DNA from: Betaproteobacteria bacterium | GTDB taxonomy: Bacteria > Pseudomonadota > Gammaproteobacteria > Burkholderiales > SG8-39 | Length of the DNA stretch: 64,000 nt | Assembly (NCBI GenBank): GCA_004298385.1 | Contig: SCTX01000089.1 | Span: 1-64,000 of the forward strand | Reading direction: 5' to 3' | In this document: in pieces, positions 34,144 through 43,403 of the stretch | Layout of the letters: the number at the start of each line of letters is the position of its first letter | Numbering within the stretch: the stretch's first letter is position 1 | Program-made: the position numbers and the translations under genes | Notes under the pieces: model-generated | Seen by the model: the letters and a program-made list of their open reading frames with translations, nothing else | Told to the model about the DNA's origin: nothing | Database searches by the model: none

Positions 34144-35130
34144 ATGGCTTCGTTCTTGCGGAAAACCGGGTTTGCCGTCGGCTTGCTGCTCGTTGCAGCC
34201 GGCTTGTCGCCGTTAGCGCATGCTCAAGCGGCCTATCCCAGCAAGCCGGTACGCATCATCGTGCCGTCCACGCCGGCCGGCGTGCTGGACAACGTGACGC
34301 GCGCGCTGGCGCCGCGTCTGGCCGACCAGCTCGGTCAGCCCATCGTCATCGAGAACAAAGGCGGCGCGGGCGGCAACATCGGCGCCGAGGCGGCAGCGCG
34401 CTCGCCGGCGGACGGCTACACGCTGTTCATCGGCTTCAATGCCACCCACGGCGCGAACCTGGCGCTGTTCGGCAAGCTGGGCTACGACCCGGTGAAGGAC
34501 TTCGCCCCCATCAGCTTGCTCGCGTCGGTGGCCAACATCATCTCGGTCCATCCTTCGGTGCCGGTGAACTCGCTGACCGAACTGGTGGCCATGGCCAGGG
34601 CCAAGCCGGGACAGTTGAGCTACGCCTCGTCCGGCAACGGCACCTCCACGCACCTTGCAGCCGAACTGTTCAAGGCCTTAGCCGGGGTGGACATCACGCA
34701 CATCCCGTACAAGGGCAGTGCGCCGGCCGTGGCCGACACGATCGCCGGCCATGTGCCGATGATCGTCGACAGCGTGGCCTCGTCGACGGCGCAGGTGAAG
34801 GCCGGCAAACTCAAACCACTGGCAACCACCAGCCCGAAGCGCTTGGCGGTGCTGCCCGAACTGCCCACCGTCGCGGAATCCGGCTACCCCGGTTTCGCGT
34901 CCGTCGCCTGGCTTGGCCTGCTCGCGCCCGCCGGCACGCCCAGGGCCATCGTCGAGCAGCTCAACGCGCAGGTGCTCAAGGTCATGGCACTGCCCGAGAC
35001 GCGCGAGCGCATGGCGGCCTTCGGCGTCGAGATCACCACGTCCACACCCGACGAGTTCGCTGCCCACATCCGGTCCGAAATGGCCAAGCTGGGCAAGGTG
35101 ATCCGCGACGCGAACATCAAGGTGAACTGA
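34144..35130 (+). CDS. Bug-family (TctC) solute-binding receptor 1
   Basis: 328 aa. Signal peptide [28 protein letters not shown], then the Bug fold: [65 protein letters not shown] and [27 protein letters not shown]. Periplasmic receptor of a tripartite tricarboxylate transporter; TctA/TctB membrane genes are not in the window. It heads the acyl-CoA catabolic cluster, so the ligand is likely its substrate acid. Confidence 0.9.
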   Translation: MASFLRKTGFAVGLLLVAAGLSPLAHAQAAYPSKPVRIIVPSTPAGVLDNVTRALAPRLADQLGQPIVIENKGGAGGNIGAEAAARSPADGYTLFIGFNATHGANLALFGKLGYDPVKDFAPISLLASVANIISVHPSVPVNSLTELVAMARAKPGQLSYASSGNGTSTHLAAELFKALAGVDITHIPYKGSAPAVADTIAGHVPMIVDSVASSTAQVKAGKLKPLATTSPKRLAVLPELPTVAESGYPGFASVAWLGLLAPAGTPRAIVEQLNAQVLKVMALPETRERMAAFGVEITTSTPDEFAAHIRSEMAKLGKVIRDANIKVN

Positions 35131-35196
35131 ACCGGCTCGCGCGCAGCCGCCCGGTTGCCGCACCCATTTCCCCACCCTTTGCACTCGAGCACCAGC

Positions 35197-35367
35197 ATGT
35201 CCGACAAAGAGATCTACTACGACGTCAAGGATTACGTCGACGCCATCACCATCAACCGGCCGAATGGGCCGAATCCGGCCCGGCGCAATGAAATCGCGGT
35301 GCGCGAGGCGCCGGTCGGGCCAGTCGCGGGCCCCGCGCTGCGCTACGCGATTTTGGACAACGGTTAA
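35197..35367 (+). pseudogene. Enoyl-CoA hydratase 5' relic
   Basis: The frame [23 protein letters not shown] is the N-terminus of a crotonase-family protein; after residue 23 the sequence diverges and stops at 35365. A fragment of another gene follows at once. Confidence 0.65.
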
Positions 35368-35499
35368 TTCGTCGTATCGCCGATCACCGCAACCCCGTTG
35401 GGGGAAGCGTTCCGCGGGCTCATGCCGTTTGTACTGGCCGCGCTCCCGGTGCCGGTCGTCTATGCGGTGTTCCCGGGGCTGGTGAGCTGGACCACTTGA
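35368..35499 (+). pseudogene. TRAP large permease C-terminal relic
   Basis: Open frame FVVSPITATPLGEAFRGLMPFVLAALPVPVVYAVFPGLVSWTT stop. The pattern (FV.S.IT..PLGE..RG..PFVLA......FP.L..W) resembles the last helix region of TRAP DctM permeases. No start; a fragment only. Confidence 0.5.
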
Positions 35500-35532
35500 C
35501 GCAGCGCTCATTGGACATCGAAAGGAAATAGC

Positions 35533-36282
35533 ATGGATCTAGGCTTGAAGGGCAAAGTCGCCGTGGTGACGGGTTCGGGCCGCGGCATCGGCGCGGAAAC
35601 CGTGCTGGCCCTGGCGCAGGAAGGCGTGAAGGTGGTCGTGACCGATATCGATGCGGAGTCGGCCCGCGCGACGCAGCAGCGGCTCGCGGCGCTGGGGTTC
35701 GATGCCATCGCGGTACCCGCCGATGTATGCCGCGCCGAAAGCGTCGAGGCGCTTGCGCGCGCCACTATCGACGCTTTCGGGAGCGTGCATATTCTGGTGA
35801 ACAACGCCGGCTTTCCACGCGACAACTATCTCGCCAAGATGCCCGAATCGGATTGGGACGCGGTGATCGACACGATCCTCAAGGGCGCCTACCACTGCAC
35901 CAAGGCGGTCTTGCCCATGATGATGGCGCAGCGCTTCGGGCGCATCATCAACATCTCGTCGCGGGCGCATTTGGGCAACCCGGGCCAGGCGAACTACTCG
36001 GCCGCCAAGGCGGGCATAATCGGTTTCACCCGCGCCGTGTCGCTTGAGCAGGGCCGTTACAACATTACCGCAAATGCGATCGCCCCCGGATTTGTCGAAA
36101 CCGAGGGCATCCGCGCTCTGCCGCATTACCAGCGGATCAAGCAGGCGGCCATCGCCAAGACACCGTTGGAGCGGGTCGGCACGCCGCGCGACATCGCCAA
36201 TGCGGTTGTTTATCTGGCATCCGATGCCGCCGGCTATATCACGGGCGAAACCCTGCACGTGACCGGCGGTCGCTACAGTTGA
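35533..36282 (+). CDS. Short-chain dehydrogenase/reductase (FabG-like)
   Basis: 249-aa NAD(P)-dependent SDR. Cofactor motif VVTGSGRGIGAETVLALAQEG, structural NNAG (ILVNNAGFPRD), catalytic Ser in IINISSRAHLGNPGQANYSAAKAGIIGF with the YxxxK pair, and the C-terminal GYITGETLHVTGGRYS. Probably oxidises a 3-hydroxyacyl-CoA in the cluster that runs to 41651. It starts 13 bases after a GAAAGGAAATAG leader. Confidence 0.88.
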   Translation: MDLGLKGKVAVVTGSGRGIGAETVLALAQEGVKVVVTDIDAESARATQQRLAALGFDAIAVPADVCRAESVEALARATIDAFGSVHILVNNAGFPRDNYLAKMPESDWDAVIDTILKGAYHCTKAVLPMMMAQRFGRIINISSRAHLGNPGQANYSAAKAGIIGFTRAVSLEQGRYNITANAIAPGFVETEGIRALPHYQRIKQAAIAKTPLERVGTPRDIANAVVYLASDAAGYITGETLHVTGGRYS

Positions 36283-36330
36283 GCCGCCGGCAGCAATCAA
36301 ATTCATCGAGTCGCGTCGGAGGGGTACAAC

Positions 36331-37479
36331 ATGGATTTCGGACTGAGCAGTGAACAACTGGCGTTGCAGGAAAGCGTCCGCCGCTTCATGCGCAAGCGGG
36401 TGGCGCCCCTCGTTGCCGAGCACGAAAAGCGCGAACAGTTTGCTTGGGAATTGCTGCCCGAACTGCGGCAGTTCGGCTATATCGGCGGTCTGCTGCCCGA
36501 AGAGGCCGGCGGCTACGGCATGCGCTTTGGCGATTGGGCGCTGCTGATGGAGCAGGCGGGCTATCACTGGTTGTCGATGCGCGTGCTGTTGAACGCCCTC
36601 AACATCATCGCCTCGCTGCTGCACCGCAACGCCACGCCGGCGCAGCGCGAACGCTTTCTTAAACCTTTGCTCAACTGTGAAAAGCGGTTCTGGGTCGGGA
36701 TCACGGAACCTAATCATGGCTCGAACGTCGCCGGCATCGAAACCAAGGCGGTCGATAAGGGGGACCATTACCTGGTCAACGGCGGCAAACTGTGGATCAC
36801 CAACGGCGCCGGCGGCGACTGCGGCGTACTGGTGGTCAAGACCTACAGCGATGGCTGCGACGGCGGCCTCAGTCTGTTGCTGGTCGACAGGGACGAGACC
36901 AAGTACGCAGCGCGCCGTGTCGGCACCATGTTCATCAAGAGCACCGGGACATCGGAGCTGAATTTCGCGGACGCCGTCGTGCCGAAGGAGAATTTGCTCG
37001 GCAAGGAAGGGGAGGGACTGAAGGCGATCCTCAGCGGCCTAAATTACGGCCGGCTCAATGTCGCCATGGGAGCGGTCGGGGCAGCGCAGGCGGCCCTCGA
37101 TTTGTCGATCGAATATGCCAAGAACCGCAAGCAGTTCGGACGCGTGATCGGCGGCTATCAACTGGTGCAGAAACTGATCGTCGACATGACCGTGCGCACC
37201 GAGGCCGCCCGCGCGCTCGGATACAAGGCGGCCTGGGCGCTGGATCAGGGAGGCACGGCCCGCGCCGAATGCTCGATCGCCAAACTCTATGCCACAGAGG
37301 CCGCGCACGAGGTGGCAAGCATGGCGCTGCAAGTGCACGGCGGCCTGGGCTACAGCGTGGACTATCCGATCGAGCGCATTTTCCGCGACACCCGCGGCGG
37401 CATGATTCCCGAGGGAACCTCCGAGATCCAGACTCTCATCATCGGTCGCGAGATCCTCGGCATCTCGGCCTTCCGTTAA
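36331..37479 (+). CDS. Acyl-CoA dehydrogenase 1
   Basis: 382-aa FAD enzyme. N-domain MDFGLSSEQLALQESVRRFMRKRVAPLV, FAD/substrate segments FWVGITEPNHGSNVAGIETKA and LWITNGAGGDCGVLVVKTY, C-terminal RKQFGRVIGGYQLVQKLIVDMTVRTEAARALGYKAAW and IPEGTSEIQTLIIGREILG. GGAGG precedes the ATG. Likely the first oxidation of an acyl-CoA made by the ligase or CoA transferase next to it. Confidence 0.9.
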   Translation: MDFGLSSEQLALQESVRRFMRKRVAPLVAEHEKREQFAWELLPELRQFGYIGGLLPEEAGGYGMRFGDWALLMEQAGYHWLSMRVLLNALNIIASLLHRNATPAQRERFLKPLLNCEKRFWVGITEPNHGSNVAGIETKAVDKGDHYLVNGGKLWITNGAGGDCGVLVVKTYSDGCDGGLSLLLVDRDETKYAARRVGTMFIKSTGTSELNFADAVVPKENLLGKEGEGLKAILSGLNYGRLNVAMGAVGAAQAALDLSIEYAKNRKQFGRVIGGYQLVQKLIVDMTVRTEAARALGYKAAWALDQGGTARAECSIAKLYATEAAHEVASMALQVHGGLGYSVDYPIERIFRDTRGGMIPEGTSEIQTLIIGREILGISAFR

Positions 37480-37489
37480 GGCGCGTGCA

Positions 37490-39019
37490 GTGGCGATGAC
37501 GCCGTTACATGCGCTGCGCCTGAACGCGCGGCGCTTTCCGCGCAAGCCCGCGATGGTGTTCGAGGGTGGCGTCATGGATTACAGCGCTTTGTTCGCGCGG
37601 GTTGAGCGGATGATGAGCGCTTTCGCCGGCCTCGGCCTTGCCTGCGGCGACAAGGTTGCCATCTTGGCGCTGAATCATCCTGATTTCGTCGCGGCCTATT
37701 TCGCCCTGACCGGGATAGGCGCGATTCCCGCGCCGGTCAACTACCGCATCGCGGAAGACGACATGGCGCAGGTCGTGCAAGCGTCGGATGCCCGTGTGCT
37801 GCTGCTCGGAGCCGGTTTCGAAGACAAGGCCGCGCGTCTGGGCGCCCTGGTGCGGGACATCGTACTGATCGGCGGCGCGCGGGCCGAGGCGGCGCCTGGC
37901 GCGCTGGGACTCGACGAACTGCTCCGGCGGGCCGACGATGCGCCGCCGGCGGGCCTGGAGGGCAGTACGGTCATGCTCCATACCTCGGGCACCACCGGCC
38001 TGCCCAAAGGCGCGCTGCGTTCGCGCTTCGGCTTCGAGGAGCGCGCGCTGGAGCAGGGCTTTTGCGCCGATGACCGCATGCTGTGCGCGTTGCCGATCTG
38101 TTTGTCGGCCGGCTGCGTTTATACGCTGCTGCCGCTTTATCTCGGCGCCACGGTCTATCTGATGGATGGCTTCGACCCGGCTGAAGCGCTCCAAATTATT
38201 CAACGCGAGCGCGTCACCGCCACCATGTTGCTGCCCGCCATGCTGCAAAGAATGGTCGAACAAGCCGATTTTCGCGAAGCGGACACCTCGAGCGTGCGCA
38301 CGCTCCAGTCCGGCGGCGGCGAACTGCACGGCGCTCTCAAACGGGCGCTGATGGAGAAGTTCGGCGATGCGCTGAGCATCTATGCGGCTTCGTCCGAAGT
38401 CGGCCCCTATGCCAACCTGCGCGGCGCCGAACTGCGAGCGCACCTGGGCGGTAACTGCGTCGGCCGGGTGTTCTTCGGCGTGGAACTGAAGTTGCTCGAC
38501 GACGAGGGCCGCGAAGTGCCGACGGGAGAGGTGGGCGAGATATGGGCGCGCAGCGAGTCCCGTTATGACGAGTACTACAAGGATGCGGAGCTGACGGCCA
38601 GCACGCGCCGCGGCGACTACCTGAGCGTCGGGGATCTGGGACGTTTTGACGCCGACGGCCTGCTCTATTTCGCCGGACGCAAGCGCGACATCATCAAGAG
38701 CGGCGGCATCAACATCTACGCGCCGGAGATCGAGGAGGCGATCCAGACCCACCCGGCAGTGCGCGAAGTGTCCTGTATCGGACTACCGGATAGGCAATGG
38801 ACGGAACTGGTCTGCGCCGTCGTGGTGCCGCGGCCCGGTTCGCGTGTCGATGCCGAGGACATCCTCGCGCATGCCGCGCAGCGTTTGGCGAGCTACAAAA
38901 AGCCGCGCCGCGTGGTGTTCGTGGAAGAGTTTCCCAGAAATCTGACGGGACGGGTGCTGAAGAACGCGCTGATCGAAATGGTGCAACAAAAAATTGCCGC
39001 GGAGGAGATGGAAACATGA
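37490..39019 (+). CDS. AMP-dependent acyl-CoA synthetase
   Basis: 509-aa adenylate-forming ligase. AMP-binding P-loop MLHTSGTTGLPKGALRSR, the A5-like YAASSEVGPYANLRG, A7-like YLSVGDLGRFDADGLLYFAGRKRDIIKSGGINIYAPEIEEAI and C-terminal catalytic Lys region LASYKKPRRVVFVEEFPRNLTGRVLKNAL. Activates a carboxylic acid to its CoA thioester. Its stop overlaps the MaoC start (ATGA). Confidence 0.9.
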   Translation: MAMTPLHALRLNARRFPRKPAMVFEGGVMDYSALFARVERMMSAFAGLGLACGDKVAILALNHPDFVAAYFALTGIGAIPAPVNYRIAEDDMAQVVQASDARVLLLGAGFEDKAARLGALVRDIVLIGGARAEAAPGALGLDELLRRADDAPPAGLEGSTVMLHTSGTTGLPKGALRSRFGFEERALEQGFCADDRMLCALPICLSAGCVYTLLPLYLGATVYLMDGFDPAEALQIIQRERVTATMLLPAMLQRMVEQADFREADTSSVRTLQSGGGELHGALKRALMEKFGDALSIYAASSEVGPYANLRGAELRAHLGGNCVGRVFFGVELKLLDDEGREVPTGEVGEIWARSESRYDEYYKDAELTASTRRGDYLSVGDLGRFDADGLLYFAGRKRDIIKSGGINIYAPEIEEAIQTHPAVREVSCIGLPDRQWTELVCAVVVPRPGSRVDAEDILAHAAQRLASYKKPRRVVFVEEFPRNLTGRVLKNALIEMVQQKIAAEEMET

Positions 39020-39492
39020 ACTTTGAAGAACTGAAGGAACAGAAGTTTTACTGGGAAGATCTGACGATCGGCCAAGTCTTCGACAGCCCCAGCCGCACCA
39101 TCACCGAGGCCGATATCGTCAACTTCGCCTGCCTGTCGGCCGACTTCAACCGCCTGCATGTGGACGCGACCTACGCCAGCCGGACGTCGTTCGGCCAACG
39201 CATCGCCCACGGCCTGCTGGTGGTCTCGGTGATGTCGGGGCTTACCACGCGGATGCTGCTCAACCACTTCATCGAAGAAAACCTTTTGGGCCTGCTCGAG
39301 ATGCACGTTCGTTTTCCGAAACCGACCTTCGTCGGCGACACTATTCGCGTGCGCGTCGAGGTGTCCGGTAAAAACGAAACCTCCAAGCCGGACCGGGGGG
39401 TCGTGACCTTTCGCCGTCAGGCCGTCAACCAGCGCGGCGAGGTCGCGGTGGAGGGCGAGTGGAAGCTTCTGCTGCGGCGGCGGACGGCATAG
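39016..39492 (+). CDS. MaoC-like hydratase/dehydratase
   Basis: 158-aa hot-dog fold protein. Hydratase-2 motif YWEDLTIGQVFDSPSRTITEADIVNFACLSADFNRLHVDATYASRTSFGQRIAHGLLVVSVMSGL contains the catalytic Asp (SADFN) and His (RLHVD). It should hydrate an enoyl-CoA. ATG 39016 chosen; the ORF-track start at 38797 reads through the ligase. The following 39493-39699 carries an open frame but no recognisable family. Confidence 0.88.
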   Translation: MNFEELKEQKFYWEDLTIGQVFDSPSRTITEADIVNFACLSADFNRLHVDATYASRTSFGQRIAHGLLVVSVMSGLTTRMLLNHFIEENLLGLLEMHVRFPKPTFVGDTIRVRVEVSGKNETSKPDRGVVTFRRQAVNQRGEVAVEGEWKLLLRRRTA

Positions 39493-39699
39493 CATGGATT
39501 TTCCCCGATTTGACCCGCCTGATCGAGCCGCGATCCGCGACGGTAGCGGGCACCTCCAAGCGAGGGGGCAATATCCGCCCCGACATCCTGAAAAACCCGC
39601 TCGACCACGCAACCGGCGCCGAGAACCTCGAGTTTGTCGCGCTGATCGTGGAAGAGTTTCGCGACCCAGACCCCCACTAACAAGGAAGAGGCACGACAC

Positions 39700-40497
39700 A
39701 TGAGCATCAAGACAGCCATCGGCTATACCACGCGCGAGGACATCTTCGTGCGCCAACGCAATCTCGCCAAGGACATACTGGGCAAGCTCGACTTCATCGA
39801 CATGATCTACTTCACGGCAACCGGAGAGGTGCCCTCAGAGTCGGTGAAACGCATGACCAATGCCATCATCGTTACCGCCACCGACCACGGCCTGACGCCG
39901 AGCGCGATCTCCGCGCGCATGACTTATCTCGGCGCGCCGGAATCGCTGCAGGGCGCCGTCGCCGCGGGATTGCTGGGCGCGGGCAATCATTTTCTCGGCA
40001 CCATGCAGAACGCCGCGCAACTGCTCCAGAGCGAGATCGGTTCGCTGACGCAGGACGATCCGCCGGCGGCCTTCGCCGAGCGCGCGCGGGAGCTTGCGCG
40101 CGCGTACCGGCAGGCACGCCGCATCATTCCCGGCGTGGGCCATCCGATTCATATCAACGGCGATCCGCGTGTGCCGGTGTTGCATCGCATCGCCGCCGAC
40201 AACGGCTTCGACGGAAAACACTGGTCTTTGCTCGCCGCCATCGAGGAAGCGGTAAAGGCCGAGTTCGGCAAATACCTGCCGATCAATGCCGCCGGCGCCG
40301 TCGGCGCGACCGTCTCGGACATGGGATTGGCGCCCGTCTGGGCACGCGCCTTCGCGCTTATCGGCCGCTCCGCGGGTCTGCTGGCGCATTTAATGGATGA
40401 ACAGCGCGCGCCGCTTGGCCAGAAAATATGGGACCTGCTGCTGGCGCAGGATGACAGCGCCGCTCTGGCCGCCAAAAGCGGAGTGGCGAGGACATGA
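39700..40497 (+). CDS. Citryl-CoA lyase / citrate-synthase-like protein
   Basis: 265-aa protein, much shorter than citrate synthase. It keeps the fold's core: KTAIGYTTREDIFVRQRNLAKDILGKLDFIDMIYFTATGEVP, GNHFLGTMQNAAQLL, RIIPGVGHPIHINGDPRVPVLHRIA (active-site His) and LLAHLMDEQRAPLGQKIWDLL. Proteins of this size act as lyases on citryl-CoA-like substrates. In this cluster it would cleave a 3-hydroxy-3-carboxyl-type CoA ester; the substrate is not known. Confidence 0.8.
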   Translation: MSIKTAIGYTTREDIFVRQRNLAKDILGKLDFIDMIYFTATGEVPSESVKRMTNAIIVTATDHGLTPSAISARMTYLGAPESLQGAVAAGLLGAGNHFLGTMQNAAQLLQSEIGSLTQDDPPAAFAERARELARAYRQARRIIPGVGHPIHINGDPRVPVLHRIAADNGFDGKHWSLLAAIEEAVKAEFGKYLPINAAGAVGATVSDMGLAPVWARAFALIGRSAGLLAHLMDEQRAPLGQKIWDLLLAQDDSAALAAKSGVART

Positions 40498-41651
40498 TGC
40501 CGGCGCCGCTTGCCGGCGTGCGTATCGTTGATCTTACCGAGTTGCTGCCGGGCCCCTACGCGACGCAGTTGTTGGTCGATCTTGGGGCGGAAGTGATCAA
40601 GATCGAGCGACCCGGCGCGGGTGACAACGGCCGCGCCCTATCGCCGGGGATGTTTGCGTCGGTGAACCGGGGCAAGCGCAGCTTGTGTCTGGATCTGAAG
40701 CACGACGAGGGCCGCGCCGTGTTGCGCCGGCTGGCGACCCGCGCCGACGTGCTCGTCGAAGGGTATCGCCCCGGCGTGGTGAAACGGCTGGGCATTGATT
40801 ACGATAAGCTGCGTCCGCTCAATCCGCGGCTGATTTATGCTTCGCTGACCGGCTATGGACAAACCGGCCCGCTTGCCCAGCGTCCAGGTCATGACGTCAA
40901 TTACCTCGCCGCCGCCGGCATCGTGGCCCTTTCGGGCGCGCCGGACGGCCCTCCGGTGCACCAAATCGGCGCTCCGGTCGGCGATCTGGCGGGCAGCATG
41001 TTTGCCGTTGTGGCGGTGCTGGGCGCTCTGTTTCAGCGCACCCAAAGCGGCGTGGGGCAGTACCTCGATGTGTCGATCGCTGACGCGCTGGTGAGCTGGA
41101 TGTCGCCGCGCATCGGCGTGCATCTGAAGAGCGGCCATGGCGACGCCGCGTCGACAAAGCGCGAGGTATTGACGCGGCCGGCCTATGGCGTATTCGAAAC
41201 CGCCGACGGGAAATACCTGAGCTTGGCGGCGGTGGAGACGCATTTCTGGCGGCGTCTGGTGCAGGCCCTTCAGTTGACCGAGTTCGCCGGCGAGGAGATG
41301 GAGGAATACAGCGTCCGCATCGAACGCACTGCCGTAATCGCCGCCGCACTGCGCACCTGTTTTCGCTCCCGGCCGCTGGCGCACTGGGCAGACTTGCTGG
41401 CGCAGCACGATGTCCCGTTCAGCACGGTTCCGGATATATCGGAGGTATTGACGCATCCCCATTTTCTGGCGCGCGGCCTGTTTGCCGCCGGCGCTGGTGG
41501 GCCGTTCGTTCAATTCCCGGTGCCGATGACGGGCGTGGCCGGCACGACCCGCCCGGCCCCGAATCCGGGCGAGCACAGCGACAGCATCCTTGCCGACATC
41601 GGTTTTGACGCGTCGGAGATCAAGCGCTTGCGCGAGCAGGGCGTCGTCTGA
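40494..41651 (+). CDS. CaiB/BaiF class III CoA transferase
   Basis: 385 aa. N-terminal LAGVRIVDLTELLPGPYATQLLVDLGAEVIKIERPGAGDNGR, VNRGKRSLCLDLKHDEGRAVLRRLATRADVLVEGYRPGVVKRLGIDY, and catalytic Asp in APVGDLAGSMFAVVAVLGAL. Moves CoA between acyl groups. It overlaps the lyase stop by four bases. Together with the ligase the cluster has two ways to form CoA esters. Confidence 0.9.
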   Translation: MMPAPLAGVRIVDLTELLPGPYATQLLVDLGAEVIKIERPGAGDNGRALSPGMFASVNRGKRSLCLDLKHDEGRAVLRRLATRADVLVEGYRPGVVKRLGIDYDKLRPLNPRLIYASLTGYGQTGPLAQRPGHDVNYLAAAGIVALSGAPDGPPVHQIGAPVGDLAGSMFAVVAVLGALFQRTQSGVGQYLDVSIADALVSWMSPRIGVHLKSGHGDAASTKREVLTRPAYGVFETADGKYLSLAAVETHFWRRLVQALQLTEFAGEEMEEYSVRIERTAVIAAALRTCFRSRPLAHWADLLAQHDVPFSTVPDISEVLTHPHFLARGLFAAGAGGPFVQFPVPMTGVAGTTRPAPNPGEHSDSILADIGFDASEIKRLREQGVV

Positions 41652-41656
41652 GACAG

Positions 41657-41812
41657 ACCGATGGGGGTCGTGCCCGTCACACCAAGCAGGAGAGAGATGC
41701 AGTTTTAATCTGAATCCGAAGACTGGCAGGTTGCGGCAAGCTATTCCTTGCGCCGCCACCCGCAAGCCGAGGTGGCGCCGATCGTCGAGGCCTACGCGGA
41801 TGAGCTTCCGAT
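41657..41812 (+). pseudogene. 5' fragment of an acyl-CoA dehydrogenase (copy of 44493 gene)
   Basis: The sequence aligns with the leader and first 35 or so codons of the gene at 44493: gaagactggcaggttgcggcaagctattccttgcgccgccac...gaggtggcgccgatcgtcgaggcctacg. The frame is broken right after the start (ATG CAG TTT TAA). It ends where the opposite-strand dehydrogenase ends. Confidence 0.8.
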
Positions 41813-42994
41813 TCAACTCCGCCGCTGGTCGAAGGCCCTGCCGTAGACCATCGAGGCGATGGTGTTGCGCAGAATCTCCGTGGTGCCGCCGCCCAGCGCG
41901 AAGCCCCGGCAATCCCGGACCATGCGTTCCAGGGAGCAATCCCGGGTGAAACCCAGGTGGCCATGAATCTGCAAACCCTCGTTGGTTACCCGTTGCACCA
42001 TTTCGTTGGCGTACAGCTTGGCTAAAGCAGCATCCAAGGGGTCCGGAAAACCGTTCTTCAAGTTCGTGGCGGCGCGATAAATCATCATCCGGGCGGCATG
42101 GATCTGCACCGCCATGTCGGCGATTTTCCACTGGATGCCCTGGAACTCGCAGATGGGCCGGCCAAATTGCTTCCGCTCTTCGGAATAAGCCTTCGCGGTT
42201 TCATAGGCGGCCTGAGCCACACCCAGGCACATCGCGGCATTGCCGACCCGCTCCGGTCCGAAGGAACCCATGAGGATCTTGAAACTCTTGCTGCTGGTGG
42301 GATCGCCGGGCACCAGAACGTTCCCCTTCGGCACCCGGCAGTTATCGAAGAAAACCTCGACCTCGGGCATTCCCCGCCCCCCCATTTTGCGGGTCGGCTG
42401 GCTGACGCTGAAACCCGGAGTGCCTTTCTCGATGACGAGGGCGCCGATGCCGCGGGGCCCGACGCTATCCTTGGCGAAGCGGGCGAACACCAGGATATGG
42501 GTGGCCAGATGCCCCCCCGTGCAGAAGGCTTTCTCGCCTTTCAGCACATAATGGTCGCCATCAGGCAGCGCGGTGCTCGTCATGTCGGTCACGGCCGAGC
42601 CGGCATGGGGTTCGCTGATGCCGATGCCGAACATATACTCTCCGCTGACCGTCTTCGGCAACCAGCGTTTCTTTTGTTCTTCGTTGCCCAGAATGGCAAT
42701 GGCACGGGACGGGCCGTTCAGAGCCAACTGACAAATGAGGCCGGTGTTGAAGCAAACTCGGGCGATTTCCTCCAGGAACACCGTCCCCTGAATAATCGGG
42801 GCTCCGGAACCGCCGTACTGCTCCGGAATCACCATTCCCAGATAACCCAGCTTGGCGAGCAAATTCCGATTTTCCACCGGGAACTCCTCCTTCTCATCCC
42901 AGTAGGCTGCCTTCCCCCGAAAGGCCTTCTCGGCGAATTTCCGCACTTCCTGGCGAAAAGCCTCCAACTCGGGATCCAGTTGAAACATGGTCAT
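41813..42994 (-). CDS. Acyl-CoA dehydrogenase 2 (opposite strand)
   Basis: 393 aa from ATG 42994 (MTMFQLDPELEAFRQEVRKFAEKAF), preceded by AGGAG at 6-base spacing. FAD motifs YMFGIGISEPHAGSAVTDMTSTA and KAFCTGGHLATHILVFARF, C-terminal RKQFGRPICEFQGIQWKIADMAVQIHAARMMIYRAATN and GFALGGGTTEILRNTIASMVYGRAF. The usual EGT(S/N) near the C-terminus is GGT here, so the catalytic Glu may lie elsewhere. It is the only catabolic gene on this strand in the cluster, so it probably came in separately. Confidence 0.88.
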   Translation of the reverse strand: MTMFQLDPELEAFRQEVRKFAEKAFRGKAAYWDEKEEFPVENRNLLAKLGYLGMVIPEQYGGSGAPIIQGTVFLEEIARVCFNTGLICQLALNGPSRAIAILGNEEQKKRWLPKTVSGEYMFGIGISEPHAGSAVTDMTSTALPDGDHYVLKGEKAFCTGGHLATHILVFARFAKDSVGPRGIGALVIEKGTPGFSVSQPTRKMGGRGMPEVEVFFDNCRVPKGNVLVPGDPTSSKSFKILMGSFGPERVGNAAMCLGVAQAAYETAKAYSEERKQFGRPICEFQGIQWKIADMAVQIHAARMMIYRAATNLKNGFPDPLDAALAKLYANEMVQRVTNEGLQIHGHLGFTRDCSLERMVRDCRGFALGGGTTEILRNTIASMVYGRAFDQRRS

Positions 42995-43403
42995 AGCGTG
43001 CTCCTTGCGCGTGGTTATCTCTGCCCCCATCCAAGCGGCGGAAGGTGTTTGTCCTGACAAACTTTTGCATTAAACCCCTGAAGTGTCAAGGCGCTCTCGG
43101 AAGTAGCTCTCGGAAGTAATCTATCCCAATTCGATATGACCCGGAACGGGGTTCGCATTTCCAACGAGATATGAGCCTGAAGCATGAGTTTTCGCTCGAT
43201 CATCCAGGACAGGGTGATCGATATGAATGAAATGCGGCTCGTCAGTCGGTTCTCAATGAGACTAGAACTATGGCTTTGCGGAAATTTTCGTTATACTCGA
43301 TCCCATCAAGGTCGCGCAAGACGACGATGCCGACCGGCGCAAAGCCGGCGACGTGATGCTGGGGGGCATCCTGCCGCTCCCGCCATAAAAAATCTTTGAG
43401 GAG
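42995..43403. other. Intergenic stretch with no recognised gene
   Basis: 409 bases between divergent genes. Seen: a 13-bp tandem repeat (ctctcggaagtag near 43089-43115) and a short open plus-strand frame ending VAQDDDADRRKAGDVMLGGILPLPP stop at 43388, which I do not recognise. GAGGAG near 43396 serves the Bug gene. Confidence 0.5.

Noticed and set aside
33567-35291. 574-aa ORF running from cobQ relic through the Bug gene
   Set aside because: Only the first 141 codons resemble CobQ; the rest is an out-of-frame reading of the receptor gene.
39459-39680. 73-aa ORF between the MaoC and lyase genes
   Set aside because: No usable start after the MaoC stop and no recognised family; the faint likeness to other proteins was too weak to name.
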